Shown here one piece after another: positions 12,224 to 18,537 of a stretch of DNA of 47,968 nt. The position numbers and the translations under genes were made by a program. The stretch spans positions 1 to 47,968 of the forward strand of contig CAMLJY010000049.1 in assembly GCA_946480465.1 (NCBI GenBank), given 5' to 3'. The DNA comes from an uncultured Burkholderiales bacterium (GTDB taxonomy: Bacteria; Pseudomonadota; Gammaproteobacteria; Burkholderiales; Burkholderiaceae). Positions within the stretch are counted from its first letter, which is position 1. Each line of letters starts with the position of its first letter. Below the pieces are notes generated by a model. The model searched no databases. It was not told the origin of the DNA and was given only the letters and a program-made list of their open reading frames with translations.

Positions 12224-13315
12224 GTGTCAGAAGGCAGTGGCCAAGCCACGCGCGGCGTGGAATCGCGTCATCGCGACAACTTTGCGTTCCTGCGACTCTT
12301 CGCGGCATTCCTGGTCCTGGTGTCCCACCAGAACGGGTTGACGGGGCGCTTCGAGTACACCTTCTTCGGCCTTCACAGCTTCGCCGGGCTGGGCGTCGTC
12401 ATCTTCTTCTCCATCAGCGGCTTTCTGGTCGCCCAGAGCTGGGATGCTGATCCGCACGTGGGCCGCTTTGCGGCACGACGGCTGCTCCGGGTCTGGCCCG
12501 GGTACGCCGCGAACATCGTGCTGACTGCGATCGTCGTCGGACCGCTCGTGACTGACCTGACGCTCCAGGCGTACTTCCGCCACCCGGTCTTCCTGGACTA
12601 CTTCCGCAACCTGTGGTTCCAGATGCGTGGTGCGCTGCCGGCTCGGTTCGACCACAGCGCGCTGCCGATCGCGGTCAATGGCTCGCTGTGGACCATTCCG
12701 CTCGAGTTGAAGTGCTATGTCGTTCTGGCCGTCCTCGGCGCCAGCGGGCTCCTGGCGAGACGCTGGGTCCCCATCGCGCTGGCAGCGATGCTCTCGCTGG
12801 CGTATGCAGGTTGGCAGCTGCGCGGCGGTGTGTGGGAGGCCGCGCTCAAGCTCAACATCGAGGGGCTGTACTTCATCGAATTCGGGGCCTGCTTCCTCAC
12901 CGGCGTGGCGTTCCACAAGGCCTGGCCGTTCATCAGCGGGCGCAGGCTGCTGGTCATCGGCCTGCTCTGCGGCGTGCTGGCTCCTTTGGCATGGATGGCC
13001 GGACGGCCCATCCTGTGGATGCTGCTGACGGTGCCGGTGCTGGCGGTGGTGTTCGGCAAGTCCTGCTGGCCCATCGTCAGCCGGTTCGACCGCCTCGGCG
13101 ACCTTTCGTACGGTGTCTACCTGTATGCCTTCCCCGTGCAACAGACCATCATCTGGGGTCTCACCGGGCGGATGCACTGGTGGCCCCGCCTGTTTCTCAC
13201 GGTGGCGGTGACCTTGCTGTGCGCCTATCTCTCGTGGCACTTGATCGAGAAGCGGGCGCTGCGGTTGAAGCCCCGGGCGGCCGGCGCCGGCGGCCTGGCC
13301 TTGCGCGCCGCCTAG
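12224..13315 (+). CDS. Membrane acyltransferase, acyltransferase-3 (OafA/YrhL-like) family
   Basis: This family uses about ten membrane helices to transfer acyl groups, often acetyl, to surface polysaccharides, lipids or other cell-surface molecules. The 363 residues begin with FAFLRLFAAFLVLVSHQNGL, where the family's conserved histidine lies in the first helix. GVVIFFSISGFLVAQSW and RRLLRVWPGYAANIV are also typical, and LGDLSYGVYLYAFPVQQ is the late conserved block. I start at the GTG at 12224 because GCGGGGGA sits just upstream; longer frames would use an unlikely leader. It opens the surface-sugar block after ssrA, so O-acetylation of a glycan is a reasonable inference, not proven. Hydrophobic segments cover most of residues 20-345. 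Confidence 0.85.
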   Translation: MSEGSGQATRGVESRHRDNFAFLRLFAAFLVLVSHQNGLTGRFEYTFFGLHSFAGLGVVIFFSISGFLVAQSWDADPHVGRFAARRLLRVWPGYAANIVLTAIVVGPLVTDLTLQAYFRHPVFLDYFRNLWFQMRGALPARFDHSALPIAVNGSLWTIPLELKCYVVLAVLGASGLLARRWVPIALAAMLSLAYAGWQLRGGVWEAALKLNIEGLYFIEFGACFLTGVAFHKAWPFISGRRLLVIGLLCGVLAPLAWMAGRPILWMLLTVPVLAVVFGKSCWPIVSRFDRLGDLSYGVYLYAFPVQQTIIWGLTGRMHWWPRLFLTVAVTLLCAYLSWHLIEKRALRLKPRAAGAGGLALRAA

Positions 13316-13376
13316 AATGCCGGCCGGCGCGCCAGGGGCCTGGCCGCACTCATTAGACGTTATTATTTCCCAGGCG

Positions 13377-14384
13377 ATGGTCCCGTTTCCTGTCTTCCTG
13401 TCGGTCGTGTTCGTGCTGCGCAATCGCGCCGATGAGCTGCCCGCGTTGCTGGCGGAGGCGACCGGGGTGATGGGCGCGCTGGCCAGCGACTACGAGCTCA
13501 TCGTCGTCGACAACGCCTCCGAGGACGACAGCGTGCAGGTGCTGAAGCGCCTGGCCGGGGAGGGCGGCCTGCCGAACCTGCAGGTGTATGCGTTGACCAA
13601 GGCGGTCGACGCGGACACCGCCTGCTGGGTCGGCCTCGAGAACGCGCTGGGCGACTTCGTCGCCGTGGTCGACCCGATGACCGACGACATCCGTTTCCTC
13701 GCGCAGATGCTGGACCAGGCCGCCGGCGGCGCGGACGTGGTGTTCGCGCGCAACGGCCAGAAGCCGGCCCAGGGACTGGCGTACCGGGTGGCCTTCAGCG
13801 CCTTCAATGCGCTGTACCGATGGTTCGGTGGCATCCACCTGTCGCGCGAGGCGCCCAACTACCGCGTGTTGAGCCGGCGCGTCGTCAATTTCCTGCTGCA
13901 GCACGCGCAGCCGGCCACCAGCTACCGCCACCTGCCGGCCACCGCCGGCTTTGCCCGGACCACGCTGGACTACAGCAGCCCACCGAAGCTGGCCGAGCGC
14001 AAGGCGGTGCGCGAGAGCATCGACCACGGCATGCGGCTGCTGGTGTCCAGCACCCGCGCGCCAATGCGGCTGGTGACCACCTTGTCGCTCTTCGGCGCGG
14101 TGGCGAACCTGGTCTACGCGGTCTACGTGGTGCTGATCGGCCTCTTGAAGACGGACGTCGCGCCGGGCTGGATGAGCCTGTCGCTGCAGCAATCGGGCAT
14201 GTTCTTCCTGATCTCGCTGGTGCTGCTGGTGCTGGGCGAATACATCCTGCAGATGGCGCGCATGACGAACGAGGGGCCGCTGTACCACGTGGGGCAGGAG
14301 TTCACCAGCGCGCGAATGACGCGGCGCGAGAAGCTCAACGTCGAAGACGGGGCCAGCGCGTTCGGCCGCCAGCCGGCTCCATGA
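13377..14384 (+). CDS. Family-2 glycosyltransferase with C-terminal membrane helices
   Basis: A 335-residue GT-A-fold transferase. The N-terminus (FLSVVFVLRNRADELPALL) and YELIVVDNASEDDSVQVLK are the nucleotide-sugar-binding parts, and VVDPMTDDIRF holds the acidic metal site. Two hydrophobic segments near residues 230-255 and 265-295 should anchor it in the inner membrane, as in GtrB/DPM1-like polyprenyl-phosphate glycosyltransferases. The start MVPFPVFLS at 13377 is chosen; the longer frame from 13317 has no better ribosome site. An AT-rich spacer and a TAGAAT motif at 13313-13318 precede it. Its stop overlaps the next gene by ATGA. Sugar and acceptor are unknown. Confidence 0.82.
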   Translation: MVPFPVFLSVVFVLRNRADELPALLAEATGVMGALASDYELIVVDNASEDDSVQVLKRLAGEGGLPNLQVYALTKAVDADTACWVGLENALGDFVAVVDPMTDDIRFLAQMLDQAAGGADVVFARNGQKPAQGLAYRVAFSAFNALYRWFGGIHLSREAPNYRVLSRRVVNFLLQHAQPATSYRHLPATAGFARTTLDYSSPPKLAERKAVRESIDHGMRLLVSSTRAPMRLVTTLSLFGAVANLVYAVYVVLIGLLKTDVAPGWMSLSLQQSGMFFLISLVLLVLGEYILQMARMTNEGPLYHVGQEFTSARMTRREKLNVEDGASAFGRQPAP

Positions 14385-15532
14385 AGGAATGCGGCCGCCG
14401 TGATGCGGTGGTGATCGGCGGCGGCTTCTACGGTGCCGCGATCGCCAGCTACCTGGTGCGCCAGCGCGGGCTGAAGCAGGTCGCGCTGGTCGAACGCGAG
14501 CCTCTGCTGCTGGGCCGCGCGTCCTTCCACAACCAGGCGCGGGTGCACAACGGCTACCACTACCCGCGCAGTTTCACCACGGCGTACCGCAGCCGCATCA
14601 ACCTGCCGCGCTTCGTGCACGACTGGCCGCAGGCGGTGCGGCGCGATTTCCAGGCCCTGTACGCGATCGCGCGGCGCAATTCCAAGGTCACCGCGCGGCA
14701 GTTCGAGCGCTTCTGCCGCGAGATCGGCGCGAGCCTCAAGCCGGCGCCGGTGGTGCAGCAGCGCCTCTTCGAGCCGCGCCTGGTGGAGCAGGTGTTCGAG
14801 GTGGAGGAATACGCGTTCGATGCCACCGCGCTGCGGCGCTGGGCGGAGCAGTCGCTGCGCGAGGATGGGGTGGACTTGCGCCTGTCCAGCCGCGTCATTG
14901 GCGTGGAACGCCAGGGCTCGGCGGGCTTGCGGGTGCGTTTGCGATCCAGCGAAGGATCGGCCACGCCGGCGGACGGAGGACTGGCCCTGAGCTGCAGCGT
15001 CGTCGTCAACTGCACCTACAGCGGCTTGAACCAGATCGGCGGCGATTGGGTGCCGACACGCCAGCGGCTGAAGCACGAATTGACCGAGATGGCCCTCATC
15101 GACTGCCCGCCCGCGCTGCGCGACGTGGGCGTCACGGTGATGGACGGCCCGTTCTTCTCGATGATGCCTTTCCCGTCCCGCGGCCTGCACACGCTGTCCC
15201 ACGTGCGGTACACGCCGCACCTGCACTTCGCAGATGCACCAGGCACCGATCCGTACGGGCGCCTGGCCGAGGTGGAGCGCGCCTCGCGCTTCGACCGCAT
15301 GCAGCGCGACGTGGCACGCTACCTGCCGGTGCTGGCCCTCGCGCGGCAGGTGGACTCGCTGTTCGAGGTGAAGACCGTGCTCGTCAAGAACGAAGGCGAC
15401 GACGGCCGCCCGATCCTCTTCGAACGGCACGAGGCGCTGCCGGGCTGCTACTCCGTGCTCGGCGGCAAGATCGACAACATCTACGATGCGCTGGAGCGGC
15501 TCGACGCCGAGCGTTTCGACGGCTTGAACTGA
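14381..15532 (+). CDS. FAD-dependent oxidoreductase of surface-polysaccharide clusters
   Basis: A 383-residue DAO/GMC-like flavoprotein. The dinucleotide-binding motif is at residues 9-25 (DAVVIGGGFYGAAIASYL), followed by VALVEREP, which binds the FAD ribose. A distinctive block HNQARVHNGYHYPRS follows at about residues 48-62. The C-terminal part (LPGCYSVLGGKIDNIYDAL) resembles the FAD-proximal end of the family. I have the impression that proteins with this HNQARVHNGYHYPRS block occur in O-antigen-type clusters, but the reaction is unknown to me. It overlaps the upstream glycosyltransferase by 4 bp and precedes an epimerase by 11 bp, so it should act in the same pathway. Confidence 0.75.
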   Translation: MKECGRRDAVVIGGGFYGAAIASYLVRQRGLKQVALVEREPLLLGRASFHNQARVHNGYHYPRSFTTAYRSRINLPRFVHDWPQAVRRDFQALYAIARRNSKVTARQFERFCREIGASLKPAPVVQQRLFEPRLVEQVFEVEEYAFDATALRRWAEQSLREDGVDLRLSSRVIGVERQGSAGLRVRLRSSEGSATPADGGLALSCSVVVNCTYSGLNQIGGDWVPTRQRLKHELTEMALIDCPPALRDVGVTVMDGPFFSMMPFPSRGLHTLSHVRYTPHLHFADAPGTDPYGRLAEVERASRFDRMQRDVARYLPVLALARQVDSLFEVKTVLVKNEGDDGRPILFERHEALPGCYSVLGGKIDNIYDALERLDAERFDGLN

Positions 15533-15543
15533 AGGACCTCCGC

Positions 15544-16356
15544 ATGGCGAATGCCCTGATCGGCTCGAGCGGTTTCGTCGGCAGCACGCTGCTGCGGCAG
15601 ACCCGCTTCGACGCGCTGTACCGCTCGACCAACATCGCCGAGATCGACGGCCGCGGGTTCGACACCGTGGTCTGCGCCGCGGCGCCGGCCCAGAAGTGGA
15701 TCGCCAACCGCGAGCCGGAGGCCGACCGCCGCAACATCGAGGCGTTGATCGCCCACCTCGACACGCTGCACTGCCGGCGCTTCGTGCTCGTCAGCACGGT
15801 CGACGTGTTCCGCGAGCCGGTGGGCGTCGACGAGGACAGCCCGGTGGACGAGGGCGACCTGCATGCCTATGGCCTGCACCGGCGCCTGCTCGAGCGCTTC
15901 TGCGCGCAGCGCTTCGATCACTGCCTGGTGGTCCGGCTGCCCGGCCTGGTGGGGCCGGGCCTGCGCAAGAACGCGATCTTCGATTTCCTCAACGGCAACA
16001 ACCTGCACGCGATCGACGCGCGTGGCGTGTTCCAGTTCTACCCGATGGTGAACCTGTGGGCCGACCTGCAGCGGGCGCTGGAGGCCGGCCTGCCGCTCGT
16101 GCACCTGGCCGCCGAGCCGGTGGGCGTGGCGGAGGTGGCGCGCGAGGGCTTCGGCCTGGCTTTCGACAACCAGTTGGCGAACCCGCCGGCACGCTACGAC
16201 CTGCGCAGCCGCCATGCCGCGCTCTTCGGCGGGCAGGGCGCTTATGCGTACAGCCGGCGCGAGACCCTGCTGGCGATCCGTGCCTATGCGCAATCGGAGC
16301 CGCGCAGCCTGCCTGCCGCCTCGGCTGCCCCGGCGGCTGCGGGAGCGGCACGATGA
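15544..16356 (+). CDS. NAD-type sugar epimerase/reductase, atypical SDR
   Basis: A 270-residue extended-SDR-like protein. The N-terminal MANALIGSSGFVGSTLLRQT has the glycine-rich NAD(P) motif. STVDVF gives the serine/threonine region. The catalytic tyrosine is Tyr109 (AYGLHRR), but the lysine of YxxxK is replaced by Arg113. The C-terminal third is consistent with substrate binding (FYPMVNLWADLQRAL). It starts at the ATG at 15544, has AAGGACC upstream, and overlaps the next gene by ATGA. It is likely to reduce or epimerise the sugar or intermediate made in this operon. The Arg substitution makes classical catalysis uncertain. Confidence 0.72.
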   Translation: MANALIGSSGFVGSTLLRQTRFDALYRSTNIAEIDGRGFDTVVCAAAPAQKWIANREPEADRRNIEALIAHLDTLHCRRFVLVSTVDVFREPVGVDEDSPVDEGDLHAYGLHRRLLERFCAQRFDHCLVVRLPGLVGPGLRKNAIFDFLNGNNLHAIDARGVFQFYPMVNLWADLQRALEAGLPLVHLAAEPVGVAEVAREGFGLAFDNQLANPPARYDLRSRHAALFGGQGAYAYSRRETLLAIRAYAQSEPRSLPAASAAPAAAGAAR

Positions 16357-17291
16357 GGCTCGCGATCTCCAACATTGCCTGGGACCCGGCCGAGGATGCC
16401 GATGTGGCCGCGCTTCTTCGCCGTTATGGCGTTGGCGCGGTGGACCTGGCGCCCGGCAAGTATTTCCGGCAGCCGGCTGCGGCGAGCGATGCCGAGATCG
16501 ACGCCGTGCGCCGCCGCTGGGCCGACGAAGGCATCACGGTCACCGGCATGCAGGCGCTGCTGTTCGGCACCAGCGGCCTGAACCTCTTCGGCCCACCTGC
16601 GGTGCAGCAGGCGATGCTGGACCACCTGCAGGCGGTGTGCCGCATCGCCGCCGGGCTGGCGGCGGCGGGCGACGTGCCGCGGCTGACCTTCGGTTCGCCG
16701 AAGAACCGCGACCGCAGCGGCCTGGACGACGCGGCGGCGGACCGCCTGGCGCTGCCGTTCTTCCGGCGGCTGGGCGACATCGCGCAAGCCGCCGGCGTGG
16801 TCGTCTGCCTGGAGCCGAACCCCGAGCGCTACGGCGCCAACTTCATGCTGACGCATGCCGAGGCGGCGCGCGTGGTGGCGGCCGTCGCGCACCCGGCGAT
16901 CCGCCTGCAGCTGGACACCGGCGCATTGACGATCCAGCGCGAAGCGGCCGCCGAGGTGTTGTCGGCACACGCCGCGCTGGTCGGCCACGTGCACCTGAGC
17001 GAGCCCGACCTGGTGCCGCTGGGCGACGGTGGCACCGACCACGCGGCCGCCGCCGCGGCGCTGCGCCCTGCGCTGCCACGCCATGTGCTCAGCATCGAGA
17101 TGCTGGCGACGCGAGACGAGCCGCACTTGGCCGCCATCGAACGCGCACTGCGGGTGGCGCAGGCTCACTACGCCACTGCGGCCGATGCGGCCACTGCTGC
17201 GGATGCTGCCGATGCGAAGGGTGCGGCCGACACCGGCGGCAGCGCCCGCACCGCGGGGCCAGGCGCCGCAGCCCCCGGGGCCGCGCGATGA
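16353..17291 (+). CDS. Sugar phosphate isomerase/epimerase-like TIM-barrel protein
   Basis: A 312-residue protein of the xylose-isomerase-like TIM-barrel (AP-endonuclease-2-like) superfamily. The N-terminus MRLAISNIAWDPAED is the first strand. Likely metal ligands are Glu in VVCLEPNPERYG, Asp in IRLQLDTGALTI, His in GHVHLSEPDL and Glu in LSIEML. The last 40 or so residues form an Ala/Gly-rich, probably disordered tail. It overlaps both neighbours by 4 bp (ATGA). Within a polysaccharide block it may isomerise, epimerise or dehydrate a sugar; the substrate cannot be read from the sequence. Confidence 0.75.
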   Translation: MRLAISNIAWDPAEDADVAALLRRYGVGAVDLAPGKYFRQPAAASDAEIDAVRRRWADEGITVTGMQALLFGTSGLNLFGPPAVQQAMLDHLQAVCRIAAGLAAAGDVPRLTFGSPKNRDRSGLDDAAADRLALPFFRRLGDIAQAAGVVVCLEPNPERYGANFMLTHAEAARVVAAVAHPAIRLQLDTGALTIQREAAAEVLSAHAALVGHVHLSEPDLVPLGDGGTDHAAAAAALRPALPRHVLSIEMLATRDEPHLAAIERALRVAQAHYATAADAATAADAADAKGAADTGGSARTAGPGAAAPGAAR

Positions 17292-17644
17292 AGTGGCTGA
17301 TCCTGCTGCTGGGCATCGCCTCCAATGCCAGCGCCAGCGTGCTGGTCAAGTTCGCGATGCTGCCGCCGCGGCGCTTCCCGTCGCTGTCCGAGCCGATGGC
17401 GGCGCTGGCGAACTGGCCGTTCTGGCTGGGCCTGGCGCTGTACGGCGCGGCCTTCCTGCTCTATGCCGCGGCGCTGGCGCGCCTGCCGTTGAACGTCGCG
17501 CACCCGGTGCTCACGGCCGGCGCGGTCGCCACGGTGGCGGCGCTGTCGGTGCTGATCTTCCGCGAGCCCTTCCACTGGACCACCGGCGCCGGCATCCTGC
17601 TGGTGATGGCCGGCGTGGTGCTGCTGACGGCGAAGGTGGGCTGA
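17288..17644 (+). CDS. Small SMR/ArnE-like membrane protein, candidate lipid-sugar flippase
   Basis: A 118-residue protein with four predicted membrane helices (residues about 2-22, 45-65, 70-92 and 97-117). The C-terminal half, LIFREPFHWTTGAGILLVMAG, follows the EamA/SMR pattern of EmrE and of the ArnE/ArnF flippase subunits. Aligned on the conserved lysine (Lys21 here, Lys22 in EmrE), the proton-coupling Glu14 of EmrE is replaced by Asn13, so a drug/proton antiporter is unlikely. Lying between a sugar-isomerase-like gene and a GT2 gene, it is best read as a subunit that flips an undecaprenyl-phosphate sugar. ArnE/F usually work as a pair, but no second copy is visible here. Confidence 0.7.
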   Translation: MKWLILLLGIASNASASVLVKFAMLPPRRFPSLSEPMAALANWPFWLGLALYGAAFLLYAAALARLPLNVAHPVLTAGAVATVAALSVLIFREPFHWTTGAGILLVMAGVVLLTAKVG

Positions 17645-17646
17645 CC

Positions 17647-18537
17647 ATGGACGACAAGCTCCGCTCCGCCGCCGACAACAACGGCTCCACCGCCGGACCC
17701 GCCCGCGGACCCACCACCGGACCGGCCACTTCCGCCTTGCCGGCCTTTCCCCCGGATTGGCAGGTGCCGGCCTTCGAGCTGCCGCTGTGGCAGGGCCGCC
17801 AGCGCGCGCACTGCGTCGTCGTCCCGGTCATCAACGAAGGTGCGCGCATCCGCCGCCTGCTCGAGCGCATGGCCGCGCTGGACATCCCGGCCATCGCCGA
17901 CATCGTGCTGGTCGATGGTGGCAGCACGGACGGCTCGCTGGCGCTGGATGCGCTGCGTGCCGCCGGCGTGCGCGGCCTGCTGGTGAAGACCGGCCCCGGC
18001 CGCCTGAGCGCGCAACTGCGCTGCGCCTACGCCTTCACGCTGCAGCAGGGCTACGACGGCATCGTCACCATCGACGGCAACGACAAGGACGATCCCGAGG
18101 CGATCCCGCGCTTCATCGCCGCGCTGAAGGACGGTGTGGACTTCGTGCAGGCCTCGCGCTACCTCGACGGTGGCGTGGCCGAGAACACGCCGGCCTCGCG
18201 CGATTTCGCCATCCGCTTCGTGCACGCGCCGCTGCTCAGCTGGTCTTCGGGCTTCCACTGGACCGACACCACCCAAGGCTTTCGCGCCTACAGCCGCCGC
18301 CTGCTGCTGGACCCGCGCGTGGCGCCGTTTCGCGCTGTCTTTGCGGGTTATGAGCTGCTGGCCTACCTGTCGCACCGCGCGCCGAAACTGGGCTTCCGCT
18401 GCCAGGAGCTGCCCACCGCGCGGCGCTACCCGCCTGGCGAGGTGCCGACCAAGATCAGCAGCGTGCGCGGCAACTGGCAGGTGATGCAGGTGCTGCTGCG
18501 GGCCTGCCGCGGCGGCTACGACCCGGGGCGGGCGTGA
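17647..18537 (+). CDS. Family-2 glycosyltransferase (polyprenyl-phosphate sugar transferase-like)
   Basis: A 296-residue GT-A enzyme without membrane helices. After a disordered N-terminal ~45 residues come HCVVVPVINEGARIRRLLER, DIVLVDGGSTDGSL and GIVTIDGNDKDDPEAIPRFI, the last holding the acidic nucleotide-sugar site. FVQASRYLDGG and TDTTQGFRAYSRR follow. The pattern resembles dolichol/polyprenol-phosphate mannosyltransferases (DPM1 family). It starts at the ATG at 17647, two bases after the flippase-like gene, and overlaps the next gene by GTGA. This would be the enzyme charging a lipid carrier on the cytoplasmic side. Confidence 0.82.
   Translation: MDDKLRSAADNNGSTAGPARGPTTGPATSALPAFPPDWQVPAFELPLWQGRQRAHCVVVPVINEGARIRRLLERMAALDIPAIADIVLVDGGSTDGSLALDALRAAGVRGLLVKTGPGRLSAQLRCAYAFTLQQGYDGIVTIDGNDKDDPEAIPRFIAALKDGVDFVQASRYLDGGVAENTPASRDFAIRFVHAPLLSWSSGFHWTDTTQGFRAYSRRLLLDPRVAPFRAVFAGYELLAYLSHRAPKLGFRCQELPTARRYPPGEVPTKISSVRGNWQVMQVLLRACRGGYDPGRA

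Noticed and set aside
12093..12341. 82-residue frame before the acyltransferase
   Set aside because: It overlaps the acyltransferase start in another frame, shows no motif and has no ribosome site.
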